Shown here: positions 33,018 to 43,803 of the stretch, one piece after another
Layout of the letters: every line of letters starts with the position of its first letter
Numbering within the stretch: position 1 is the first letter of the stretch
Origin: Lotus japonicus
Taxonomy: Eukaryota; Streptophyta; Magnoliopsida; Fabales; Fabaceae
Assembly: GCF_012489685.1 (NCBI RefSeq)
Contig: NC_080042.1
Coordinates: 41,049,158-41,113,157 of the forward strand
Direction of reading: 5' to 3'
DNA length: 64,000 bases
The notes under the pieces: generated by a model
Databases searched by the model: none
What the model was told of the DNA's origin: nothing
The model's input: only the letters and a program-made list of their open reading frames with translations
Made by a program: the position numbers and the translations under genes

Positions 33018-33650
33018 GCATTTTGATTCTAAGATATTGTTAGTTCCATTTAGATTATTTGAATTTTGAAATTAGTTGTTGAAAACTGCTACTTCATGCC
33101 AGACGCTATGGCAGAGTCGCAGAACGAAATCTGTGATTGCAACAGCCCATGTAACACATTTCCCTTTATCAGCTTCCTCCTTTGTGAATGGATTTTACTT
33201 GGGACATGACAAAGAGGAAGTGCTACTGAAAATTTTGTAGAATATATATTAGATATGCGCTGTATGTTCAGTCTCACATTTTTATTTCCATTCATGTCAG
33301 GCTTATACCATGGAATTGGAACAAGAAGTTATTTTGATTCTAAGATATTGTTAGTTCCATTTAGATTATTTGAATTTTGAAATTAGTTGTTGAAAACTGC
33401 TACTTCATGCCAGACGCTATGGCCAGAGTCGCAGAACGAAATCTGTGATTGCAACAGCCCATGTAACACCTTTCCCTTTATCAGCTTCCTCCTTTGTGAA
33501 TGGATTTTACTTGGGACATGACGGAGAGGAAGTGCTACTGAAAATTTTGTAGAATATATTTAGATATGCGCTGTATGTTCAGTCTCACATTTTTATTTCC
33601 ACTCATTTCAGGCTTATACCATGGAATTGGAACAAGAAGTTACAAAGTTA
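33018..33650. repeat. Tandem duplication around a bZIP exon, period about 316 bp
   Basis: Two direct copies start at TTTTGATTCTAAGATATTGT (33018 and about 33334). Each contains CAGACGCTATGG and TTCAG/TGTCAG followed by the bZIP exon start. The first copy breaks off 35 bp into the exon, exactly where the second copy begins. Confidence 0.85.
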
Positions 33651-33832
33651 AAAGAGGAGAATGAAGAACTTCAGAAAAAGCAGGTACTTTGACTCTGCTG
33701 CATGTTACATACATTAGCAGGAAGAGATATGCGCTTTAATTCATTGGCTTAAGTTCACTTCATTAAATTTTTCCCTAATCGATAGTTATTTGGATACTGC
33801 AGGAAGAAATCATGGAAATGCAGAAAAATCAA
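33299..33832 (+). pseudogene. Captured ABF/AREB-type bZIP leucine-zipper exons
   Basis: Exon 33612-33683 (CAG acceptor, GTACTT donor) encodes AYTMELEQEVTKLKEENEEL then QKKQ. Exon 33803-33832 (TGCAG acceptor, GTATGG donor) encodes EEIMEMQKNQ. Together they match the leucine zipper of ABI5/ABF/AREB group-A bZIPs, ABA-responsive transcription factors, right after their basic region. The basic region and activation domain are not present here. An extra truncated copy of the first exon lies at 33299-33333, made by the local tandem duplication. Both exons keep reading frame and splice sites. Captured fragment, not a gene able to make a DNA-binding factor. Confidence 0.8.
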
Positions 33833-35780
33833 GTATGGCTCTGGGTTTAGATTCTTTCTTATACTGGGCTGTTTCCTTTCTTCTTTGTTTTCAGACATTG
33901 CATGTACTTCAATTGACCTTAACTATGGAAGTCAGGTTTCCCTAGGATTAAGGACCATATTCTTATGCCCCATTTCTTTACCAATTGGTTAAAGATATCA
34001 TGATTCGTCTTTTAAACTTTCTAAATGTAGTAACATGCTACTTTTTCTTATCCTCACCCGAGAGCAATTTTTGCTGTATAAAATATACTCCAATCCATTG
34101 AGGGTTTGACTAATAACTACCCTCTTTCTTTAATATCACATGAAAGGCTTCAAATGTGAAAGAGAAAGCAGCAACCTAATAGTTAATGCAGCTCATTGAT
34201 TTTTAATAATAGAATTAGTTCATAGTCCATTTTAAATGCATTAGTAGTAAAAAAAAGGAAGGATTTACAGGAAGTTTTGAGCTAAAAGATGGATATTTTT
34301 CTGAAATTGCTTCTTCTGTTGTGCTAGAATATCACATTTCTGCTGCACTTTTATATTGTCAGCGGTTGTTATTCATAGTATTAAATTATAGTCATGTACG
34401 TTAAGTGACTGGTTAGAGCACTTGGGAATGAGAAAGGTGTCAGTCTTTGAAGGGTCAACTTGGAGTGGATTCTATTCCATGAACACATTATATTAGTTTT
34501 GAATTAGGATTTTATAGTAACTCTTTAGGATTTGTTTGTTTGGACTCTATTACTCTTATCTTACATCTAAAGATTGCTCCTAATCCACTAACTCTTACAC
34601 ATTTTGTTATTTTTAGATTTTGTAATCCTTTTGTTCATCTCACTTAATTTCAACATTGGTTTTTCTTCATATTATTCCTTCTCTGTGTTTTAGTAATACT
34701 TCTTTCAGTAGCCTATTTGACGAAGTGAAAATTTTCATGAGATTGATTTTTGAGTGCTGATCATTTTGAAATAGTTGTCATGTCTATGAATTATTATGTG
34801 TAAATTTTGTTCTTATACTCATTTATCAAGAGATCTTGAAAATGCCCCTCAAACTTGTGGCTTTTGGGGATCTAGCTAAGAAGAGGAAAGGTCTATCACT
34901 CTATAATGCACTCTTATTTTCCCTTTCCTCAATCTTCAATTTTAAAATGTTTCATTTATGCTTTCTCTACATCAAATGTCTCAGAAATATTTGAAGGAGA
35001 TCACAACAAAAATGCAGTTTAACAACACATATATCAAATAATACTTTTTAACTAAGCACCAGTTTCTACGTTGTATGTGTACAAGTTCATTTAGGCTTGA
35101 GTCATCTTTGGCTATTTGATCTAGGTAAGTTCTTCCATTCTATGTGAAATGCAAAGATGGTAATAGAATGGAAGACATAGCCCAAGATAAGTAGATGTGA
35201 TGTATACTCCAAAAGTGAATTTACTGCACTCTATTAATTTCAATTTTGTAACGAAGTTATTTGCATTCTGCACTGTGTAAATGAGATTATATTCAGATTG
35301 AAGAGCCACCATACAACCTCAGCCCAATTTTAAAGAGCATGAACTTGAAAAAAAATGCAGTTAAAAGTTTAAGAGATGAAGTTAATGCTATAAAAAATTT
35401 GTGGGAACACTGACTCTTTGCTATAAAGAAGTTATTTTTTCTCATTGAAATCTACATTCACAGTAGTTAGTTGACATCAAGTGATCTTTATTAAGAAGCT
35501 TTGTGGAGAAAGCTTTGTAAATATATGGAAATCCTTAATTTCAATGGCCTAAGTTAACAACCTGATAAGCTAATTGAGTCTGACAGCTAAGAGTAACAAA
35601 CCACAATGCCTCTTTAAGTTATCCCTTGCTACTTTTAGCTCCTTTCAAAGAATTAATTTGTACTTTGAAATGATGATAAGTTTGCTCATTTGACTACAAG
35701 GCCTTCCTTATTTGTTTTGCTCCGTGGCTGTGTTGATTTTTATGATTTCTTTACCAAGGATTTAATATCTCAACTTTTTC
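33833..35780. other. Helitron 1 interior, likely bZIP intron and filler
   Basis: AT-rich with no further exon recognised. The part next to 33833 probably continues the captured bZIP intron. Confidence 0.35.
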
Positions 35781-36321
35781 ATAATGTCTAAATTATAATA
35801 GCAAATTTCGCCGTGCGTTCACGGACAAACAACTATAGCACGAATTATTTTGGGCAATCTTTGCTTACAATGCAGAAATGATCTTCTCCGGGAGGCCATA
35901 AAAAACCAACACGCGTAATTGCTTTTACTACAGATTAACTCAGTTATTGTTTATTACCCACCATTAAACCGTCCTCTTATATGTTTTGCAGAATTTGAGA
36001 TTTCGTTAACAAAACTTTTTATTAGTTAATCAATTTTTTACTTCGCATTTCAGACTCTTATATTTCATCTGTTATTTAATATATTTAGAAAAACAACGTA
36101 TTGATTGACGTTTCAAATAAACAAATCGTCCCCTTATATGTTTTGTAGAATTTGAGATTTCGTTAACCAATCTTTTTATTAGCTAATCAATCGTTTGTTT
36201 CGCATTTCAGACTCTTATATTCCATCTTTGTTTATTATAAGTTTAATAATCAACTTATTCATTTACATATAAAATACGACAGACATACTACCCGTGCATC
36301 GCACGGGTAAAAAAACACTAG
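35781..36321 (+). other. Helitron 1 3' terminal region with duplicated subterminal block and hairpin
   Basis: A block TTTTGCAGAATTTGAGATTT...CATTTCAGACTCTTATAT occurs twice (about 35984 and 36142). The same sequence appears in reverse in the 3' region of Helitron 3 (about 45180-45560). The end carries the hairpin (36290-36308) and CTAG. Confidence 0.75.
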
Positions 36322-36470
36322 TATATTAGAAAAGAAGAACTTCCATAGTGACGTGTCAGCACCAGATTAATTCTTAGTGACGTGTCAGCACCAGATTAAT
36401 TCTCATAAAAATTATTTCACGTGTCAATTTGTTAGAGGATATAATTTTCAATTGATATATGTTTTAATTT
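36322..36470 (+). other. Helitron 2 5' region resumed after Helitron 1
   Basis: Begins TATATTAGAAAAGAAGAACT and includes two copies of TAGTGACGTGTCAGCACCAG (about 36340-36400), the same type of 5' sequence as in Helitrons 1 and 3. Confidence 0.6.
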
Positions 36471-37400
36471 TATATATTCTAAAATAATTGATTGATATTA
36501 TTTTAAAAGATAAGATTTGGTCTTTTAATTTATTTTTAGAATATATTGATTAATTTTTATTGAATTTTCGAATTTTTTATTAATTCGGGATTTTATGAGT
36601 TTTTATTGTGATTTGCTAGATTTTATTAGTTTTTATCTATCTTTAATTAATACTTTTTTTAATATTAGATTTGATTGAGATTTAGGTTGTTTATTTCTTA
36701 ATTTTATTTTAATTTATCTTATTATTTATTTTATTTTAAATCCAGGAAATACTTTATTTTATTTTAGATTTACTTTTAGAGTATATTAATTAATTTTTCT
36801 TAAATTTTCAGATTTTTAATTAATTCAGGATTTTATGAGTTTTTATTGTGATTTGCTAGACTTAGTAGTTTTTATCTATCTTTATTTAGTACCTTTTTTA
36901 AATTTTAGATTTGATTAGGATTTAGGTTGTTTATTTCTTAATTTTATCTTATTATTTATTTAATTTTACTTCCAGGAAATATTTTATTTTATTTTACATT
37001 TATTTATAGAGTATAAGAATTAATTTTTATTGAATTTTCGGATTTTTAATTAATGCAGGATTTTATGAGTTTTTATTGTGATTTGCTAGATTTTGATAGT
37101 TTTTATTTATCCTTATTTATTGTTTATTTTTAATTTTAATTTCATGAAATATTTTATTTTATTTTTTAGTTACTTTTAGAGTATAAATGAATTTTTATGG
37201 TATTTTTATTTAATTCAGGATTTTATGAGTTTTTTATTGTGATTTGCTCGATTTTGGTAGTTTTTTTATCTATCTTTATTTAGTACCTTTTTAAAGTTTA
37301 GATTTGATTAGGATTTAGGTTATTTATTTCTTGATTTTATCTTAATTTATCTTATTATTTATTTAATGCTAATTCTAAGAAAAGGGAGTTGATTTGGTGC
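36470..37400. repeat. AT-rich tandem array in Helitron 2
   Basis: Four diverged units share GGATTTTATGAGTTTTTATT (starts near 36588, 36828, 37058 and 37218; spacing about 240, 230 and 160 bp), followed by GATTTGCTAGA and TTTAGATTTGATTAGGATTT-like segments. Related single segments recur at 38640-38810. Confidence 0.8.
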
Positions 37401-37421
37401 TGAGGGTCCATAAAGCTACCA

Positions 37422-37502
37422 TGGACACGCAGAGATTTGATAGCTGCTATTTCTACCTCTGCCACATGTCGCGATCAGGACAGAGGTATGCCGTAAGATG
37501 AT
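37422..37502 (+). CDS. 26-aa frame in a locally GC-rich patch of Helitron 2
   Basis: The frame MDTQRFDSCYFYLCHMSRSG (then QRYAVR and stop) stands out from the AT-rich surroundings and may be part of a captured exon. Too short to assign; it could be chance. Confidence 0.2.
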
Positions 37503-38900
37503 GTTACGTGAAAAAGAGTTTATCATGTTGTGATTGATGGTTTGTGCCATTTCAGTTTATCCTTTGTTCGTAATTCAATCCTGGATTCTTAAATTTCACA
37601 TATTTTGTGTGTTTTGATCCAAAAGTTTACAAATTTTTGCATAGACCTTTTGACGAATCATTGTTGAAGACGTAATGTTTTGATTCTGATGTAATGTTTT
37701 TTTCTATTGTTCTTCTTCCGCTTTTGTATTTTTTTAAACTAGATTTTAGTATAGTTTGTAGAAATCCATGCGTGTGAAACCATTCTAAACCAGATCTTGG
37801 TATAATTTATAGAAATTTATGAAACTTAGGATAGCCTGAATTTATATTCATTTCTCAAATTTTGCCAGTTTTTATTCTTCATGTTTGAGCTGTGTGTATA
37901 AGCATACTATTTGCACTGTATGTGAATGATGCACAACTTACTATTTATTTATTTTTTAATGATGCACATGTCATTCAAATTGATGAAAGCATATGAAGAG
38001 CTCACATTTAATCTTCATGAGTATGTTTAGCCCAATCTTAAGGTTGGTTCATGTTTTCCTCAAACTCATTAGTTTTGCATATACTCATGTTTTAGTATGT
38101 CAATTGGGTGACTTATCTTACTTTGCTCTATATATTTCCTTAAGTTCAATTTAAATTGATTGTTAGTATAAGTTTATTGGTGAAGTAACCACAATTATTT
38201 TGGGTGGGAGAATTATTTTGTTTTTTTCTCACATATATAGATAATTTGTTGGGGTGCGCACATATGGGGCAATACACCGTTTTTTGTTTCTCTTGGCTGA
38301 AATGTGCCTTTGATTTTTTGTTTCACAAGGGTTCCACCCCAAGATTCATAAATACACTAAATACAATTCTTTCACCACAGTCCTTTCAAATTGGAGAAGG
38401 AGGGTATTTTATTCTTCAAGACTTCATTTTGGGTTTCTGTTTCAATCTTCTTCATGAATTGATTTTGTTCTTCAACTAATTGTAAGATATCATATGCTCC
38501 AAGGATTCCTGCTTTTCTCTTCTTAATCAAAAGCAAAAGGATTGAGGAAAAGAAAATCTTCTAGGGTGCAGAATATTCACTAATTGGAAAAAACAAATAA
38601 CACGTGTCATTCTCAGATTAATTATCATAAAAAAAATACATTTTAAAATTTTAGATTTGATTAGGATTTATATTGTATATTTCTTGATTTTATCTTAATT
38701 TATTTTTGATTTATTTTCAGAGGAAAAAAAATACATTTTTAAATTTTAGATTGGATTAGTATTTAGGTGGTTTATTTCTTGATTTTATCTTAATTTATTT
38801 ATTATTTATTTTTAGAGTATTAATTAATATATCCCAAACTTTTTTTAAAAAGAGTGAGTTTGAAAGCTATAGCTTAAGTTAATTTTTTAATATATTCCCA
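37503..38900. other. Helitron 2 interior, no recognised gene
   Basis: AT-rich. The 91-aa frame at 38204-38479 has no recognisable motif. A second CACGTGTCA-like stretch near 38600 recalls the Helitron 5' sequence (AACACGTGTCATTCTCAGAT), suggesting internal Helitron debris. Confidence 0.35.

Positions 38901-38957
<57 letters not shown>
38901..38957. repeat. (AAT)n microsatellite
   Basis: About 19 perfect ATA/AAT triplets. A likely polymorphic site. Confidence 0.95.
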
Positions 38958-38966
38958 TATTATAAC

Positions 38967-39822
38967 ATATGTGTGCGAATATGGGCCGGTTGGGTACTAT
39001 AGTGCCCATACCCGCACCCATACCCACTATTTTTTGCGGGTAATTATCTATACTCAACCTCATACCCATTTAGCGGTTTTTTACCATACCCATAGTGAGT
39101 ATTTTTTGCGGGTACCCTATGATTTTGAGACCCATTGTCATCCATAGATTTAGATTTTGGCAAAGATGAATAGCTTCCTGTAATGACATTGAATTGTCTA
39201 AAGGTAGGGAGCTTCGAGTTGCTACCCACGTGAGTATGGAGACGAGTACATGTAATTTTATAAAAACGCGGATATGAAAATGGTACTATAGTACCTATCC
39301 ATTGTCATCCTTACTTAGTTGGAATAAACACAATAATGTTATACTTTATGATATATCTTACACAATCCTGATTTGTGCTACTATCACATTAATTTTTTTT
39401 AAGATTAATATGTTGATAATTCCTTATATCTATGATTTGTGTTATCGTCTTCATATTTACGAAGAATGTGAAACGAGTTCCTCTTGGTCTCAATCGGGCT
39501 TAGAAGAGAAGTCTTTATCTCCACTTTACTCATCAATTCTCACTTTTCTATTTCATTCGTTGTTTAATATATTTTTAATAATCAAAGTATTAATTAATGT
39601 ATCAAATACAATAGACATATTTCCCGTGCAACGCGCGGGTAAAAAGCACTAGTACAATGATATTAGAGGTACGCGCAAAAAATACTCACAATGAGTAGGG
39701 TAAAAACCCGCTATATGGGTATGAGGTTGGGTATGGGTAAATACCCACAAAAACTAATGGGTACGGGTGCGGGTATAGGTACTACAGTACCCAACCCGCC
39801 CCATACCCGCACACATATGCAT
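38967..39822. repeat. Inverted pair of GGGTACGGGT-type modules
   Basis: The arm at about 38967-39115 (CATATGTGTGCGAATATGGG...TTTTTTGCGGGTACC) is the diverged reverse complement of 39668-39822 (GGTACGCGCAAAAAATACTC...CCGCACACATATG). The 3' end of Helitron 2 (39652) lies between the arms. Related GGGTACGGGTATGGG sequence recurs at 40170-40340, ending CCCATTGTCATCCCTATA, which resembles the terminus of a common plant hAT-like MITE (TAGGGATGACAATGGG in reverse). Confidence 0.65.
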
Positions 39823-40345
39823 ACACATAATTGGTAATATATGTTAATAAACTTAAAGTATAACTTCCTAACTTCTTTTAAAAAATACGTTAGTGAAGTC
39901 TTAATATTATATATACGAATCATAATTATTCTCACTTATTTTTAAAATAAATTATTAACCGATAACTTTAGAAGTTTATCAATAATCTAAATTTATAAAT
40001 TTAAAGCTTCAATTCTCGCTTATTCTTTTTATAAAATTTATACCTATTCCAATGATTTTACTTCTTAAATATTCGGATAATCGTTTGTATTTTTAATTTA
40101 TGCTTTTTATTTTAATAACAGTTATATTTTGATTTTCTATTAAAGAAAGTTAAATTTTCGCTAGCGAAATTGCGGGTAACGGGTACGGGTATGGGCATAT
40201 AGGTACCCACAGGGTACGGGGACGGGCATTTAGGCTGCTACCCACACGGGTATGAGAACGGGTACGGGTACTTTTTGAAAACTCAGGTATGGGGATGAGT
40301 ACTATAGTATCCTACCCAAACCCTACCCATTGTCATCCCTATATA
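39823..40345. repeat. AT-rich spacer and third GGGTACGGG-rich module
   Basis: The module at about 40170-40345 is packed with GGGTA/TACCC motifs and ends CCCATTGTCATCCCTATA. It is probably one end of the same repeat family as the inverted pair to its left. Confidence 0.5.
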
Positions 40346-43300
40346 TTTACTAAAACATACAATTTGTTTTTGAATGTTAGCTTAAGTTGTAAAAGTTAGG
40401 AACACATGAGTTGGGTGAAAGCGTTCATGGATCAATATCTGGAAGGTGCAATTTATCTTTCCGATATAAAAAAAAAAAACTAAAACATACAATTTTAATT
40501 TATTGAACACTTGTACAAAATGACATATTTATCTATCTATATATATCTATACTATATACTATACTATACTATACTATAATAATATATATAAAGGGAGAGT
40601 TGTGCAGTCTTCAGGCCAAACCAGTCATTCAACACCTTAATGCATAACAATCTAATTTTTAGCATGGATATTTTAGTAAAAAATCACATTTTTTTGCAAG
40701 GATTCAATCATGACCGTTCATATCGCAATGCTTGACATTTTATGCTCTTCTTTGATCCAACGTTTCAGTTTTTTTGGCTTCTCATTTGCTCAGTACTTTC
40801 AACCGCATTCCAAGCGATGAAACGCCTCTCAGAAGGTGAGTCAGTGAATGCAAAAGTGGAACAGTCTCTCTGAAGCAATCGTTTCGAAAGCGTTACAAGA
40901 AATCAGTGTTCCTTCTCCAATCTTCTTAATTTATGCATACCCTTTTCTCTCTCTCCATACCCTTTCTTTCCCTCTCTTTGCAATCAGTGTCTGCGAAATC
41001 AGTGCTTGGGAATTCCTTAAATCAGTATTTGCGAAATTGAAACGCTACGCTCATGGATTTTCCTGTGTTCAGAGAGGAAGTTCTTAAAGGTAACCTTCAA
41101 CCTCTCTATTTCTTTCGTTGGGTTTGATTGATAGTATACCTTTTAAAGCTGAATGATGAAAGTGAGAAAAGTGACACCAGATGGCTCGGTGCTCGCTGCT
41201 GGTGCTTACGGCGGTGTTGGGTATAACTCTACAGCTGCACTGTCGTCATCGAGCTTCCAGAAAGAAGCAGGTTTGTCAAATGCACTTTAACTTTCCTTGC
41301 TCTGCCTTTTCGCCAGCTTATTTCATCTCAAAGTTACCATCTTTGCCATCAACTGCATTTTTTTTGTTATGGGTTTATGTATTTCCTTTTTTTTAACTTT
41401 CTCACTTGCTGAATTACTCTTTTATTTTTCATTTGCATTTAATCATGCTTTGCAGACTCTACTCTCACTGAAGGAAGCTTTGGTTTACTTAATTTGGCTT
41501 TTATTTTCATATTTTAGATTAGGTATCACCTCAATGAACTTTAATAATTATCTTTGTTCATTTTCAGCATCTGCCATGTACTTTTCTTGAATGTTGATAC
41601 ATAAACTACATTCCTTGGCATGCAGCGATGAATTGCAAGGAATGCGTCATGTCTGAAAGGAAAGGTGAAAAGATTCAGATAGAAAGTTTTTGGATTTTGC
41701 TAAATGTCATAGACATGTGGCAAAGAAGTAGTGGATATGAACACATGGCTTTCAGGTTGTGACCTTATCTCAATTATCCTTAATCATTTTGTATAAATTT
41801 AATCTTTCAATCTATGCATTTCATTAGTATGTGGTAATAATTAATGAAAATATGAGTGGTTTTTCTTGCTTCCTCCATTTTCTCTTTACATGTTGGATAC
41901 AACTTCTTCTGCTACAGCTGTGGGAAGGATTCCGTGCATGGACATATATGTGACAAACCTTAGTCCACTTTAGACTTCATAGGTATCATTGGAAGTCCTG
42001 TCATTCAGAATTAGATTTTATTTTGAATGAAAGATTTTGCATTTTGCAATTAATTTTGAATTACTCAATTGCATTAGGGTGATGAGATTTCAAGTTTTTT
42101 TTCGGTATGAGTTTCCAATGAATCTACACATCTTATCTCTCATGTAAATGAAAAGAAAGAAAGTGTTGTGTGTAAGGATAAATTGTATGCTTTATAATAG
42201 GGATTTCAAAATAATTACTTGTAGTAGTTTATTTCAGCTTACTTTCATGTACTAATACTAAATATTTAAGCACAAACACTTGAGAATAGGCCGGAAATAA
42301 CTTTTGGGATAAAAACTACTTTTAATATATTCTCTTTGTTAAGTTCAAATTGATTGCATTTGCAGATCAGGTTCCAAGTTGTTTTCCCAAAAACTCCTTC
42401 CCCATAGGCATGCTAACCATTTGCGTGTGTGTGCTTTGGTTTTGTTGTTTGGATTTTAATGGAGTCTACCATCTATTTTCTATTCATTGTATACTTCTTC
42501 CCTGTGCCCCTTTCTTTTCATGTGTTCCTTTACATTCCAGGTTTGTGTTTGTAATTTGGTTCTCAAGTCAAGAAGGAGGAGCTTAAGCAAACATTTTTGC
42601 AGTTTGGAACTGAGTCAGTTCCAGAAGACCTCAGGTTATGCACAGCTAATATGTTTTTTTAATATCTCATACAATAGTAAATACAATCAGATATAGCACA
42701 AAAAGGGAGAGAAAACTTGCAAGTTTCAATGTTTCCTCTTGGATTGCATATTCTAAAGAGGTGGTTTGTTAGTTTTCTTAAGATGTCATTTTAGTCCTTT
42801 TATAATAAAGGTGCTGCCAATATCTTATAAAGGTGGTTTGAGTTATTATCTTTTAAGGTACTGTCTTTAAACACTTTTAGAATGGAAAACCTTTTTGCTG
42901 GCAGAGTGAATAGAACCCCAGGGTCACAAATTTTTATTCTACTTTTATATTCTACTTTTAAAATAGTGATTCACTCCTCCACCCAAAGCTGTACTCTGCT
43001 AGCAACTTATCATTCCCACAATTTCATCTTAATTTCTAACAAAATATGTACATGCTTGAATTTCCATTATCCCCTCCTGGATCTTTTTTTAACAGACTCT
43101 ACAGGTGAATATTTAACATTGAGAGGAACGCTCTATTGAGAACCTTCAGGGGAAGTACATGGGGAAAATCAGGGAGCCATTGATGCTTATTCATGTAGCA
43201 TGAAGACGATATCTATTAGGTAATATATATTAGGTGACTTCGACACATATATCAATCTGTTTTGAAATTTCTGGAAATTGTCAATGCCACAATTAACGGG

Positions 43301-43440
43301 CAAAGTTAGCCTCTTATAGTTTCTTTGGCTTTTCAAATGTCTTCCTTTTAAGCGACTCATAAAATCTGTCTTTTGTTATTAGGTTCTCCCTTGTAATGAT
43401 GTTGCAGCTTCTGAATTCTACACACAATATCATTTTCAAT
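40346..43440 (+). other. Intergenic region with exon-like pieces, possible Helitron 5' end at about 40545
   Basis: A TCTATACTATATACTATACT tract followed by ATATATAAAGGGAGAG (about 40546-40598) resembles the 5' start of other plant Helitrons. Downstream are exon-like pieces: MDFPVFREEVLK before a GGTAAC donor (41056-41091) and a GC-rich piece before CAG/GTTTGT (about 41160-41270). Another follows a TGCAG acceptor (41625-41757, NCKECVMSERKGEKIQIESF). I recognise none of them. Confidence 0.3.
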
Positions 43441-43445
43441 TACAG

Positions 43446-43803
43446 TGGAGGCTGGGGACATGGATGAGCATGTTAATAATTCACAGGATGCTAGGGAGGA
43501 TGTTGATCTAGACGAACTTTCATATGAGCAGCTACTAGCATTGGGGGAAGTTGTAGGAATTGAAAGCATTGGACTTCCAACTGATACAATAGCATATTTT
43601 CCTTCAGTCAAGTACAAGACCGGGAGTGATCAACATGGAAGCAATGATTCGTGTGTTATTTGTCGGGTGGGGTGGACTATGAGGACGGGGAGTCCTTGAC
43701 AGTTCTTTCCTGCAAACATCTATAACATCTGAGTGCATTAACAATTAGTTGAAAATAAACAAGGTTTGCCCTGTTTGCAGTAAAGACTTCACTTCAAATT
43801 GAA
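43446..43803 (+). pseudogene. Frameshifted RING-H2 E3 ubiquitin ligase, BIG BROTHER-related type
   Basis: After a TTACAG acceptor the frame reads EAGDMDEHVNNSQDARED, then LDELSYEQLLALGEVVGIES and SDQHGSNDSCVICRV. This is the conserved region before and into the RING finger of BBR/BIG BROTHER ligases (DELSYEELLALG...GTNESCVICR). A small insertion in GGTGGGGTGGAC shifts the frame: DYEDGESLTVLSCKHL follows in another frame, then a stop where Tyr is expected. KINKVCPVCSKDF closes the RING. The N-terminal part of the gene was not found. Functional ligases use the RING to pass ubiquitin from E2 to substrates; this copy cannot. It is either a decayed local gene or a fragment carried by a mobile element. 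Confidence 0.8.

Larger units (their letters stand above)
27165..36321 (+). mobile_element. Helitron 1: non-autonomous, carries fragments of several host genes (9.16 kb)
   Basis: Starts with TCTATATATATTAG after A and ends ACCCGTGC-ATC-GCACGGGT (36290-36308), AAAAAACACTAG before T, the hallmarks of a Helitron (5' TC, 3' hairpin then CTRR, A/T insertion site, no target duplication). The first 70 bp match the 5' end of Helitron 3 in reverse at 63736, including ACTTCTAGCATGACGTGTCG. It has no Rep/helicase, so it would have moved in trans. Inside lie exon pieces of SSRP1, TRB, a CCCH-like gene, AHP and an ABF-type bZIP, separated by AT-rich filler and tandem duplications. Confidence 0.85.
27159..39652 (+). 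mobile_element. Helitron 2 (non-autonomous), split by Helitron 1
   Basis: Its 3' end is clear: hairpin CCCGTGC-AAC-GCGCGGG (39623-39639), then TAAAAAGCACTAG followed by T. Its 5' end can be restored by removing Helitron 1: TCTATA (27159-27164) joined to TATTAGAAAAGAAGAACTTC (from 36323), which matches the 5' ends of Helitrons 1 and 3. It is preceded by A. After excision it is about 3.3 kb, AT-rich, with a tandem array and no helicase. Confidence 0.65.

Noticed and set aside
38887..39069. 60-aa ORF with a poly-Tyr tail
   Set aside because: Translation of the (AAT)n microsatellite.
41181..41590. Overlapping plus-strand ORFs with signal-peptide-like hydrophobic starts (MARCSLLVLTAVLG)
   Set aside because: The stretch is also open in another frame, the downstream part is T-rich intron-like DNA, and no family is recognisable.
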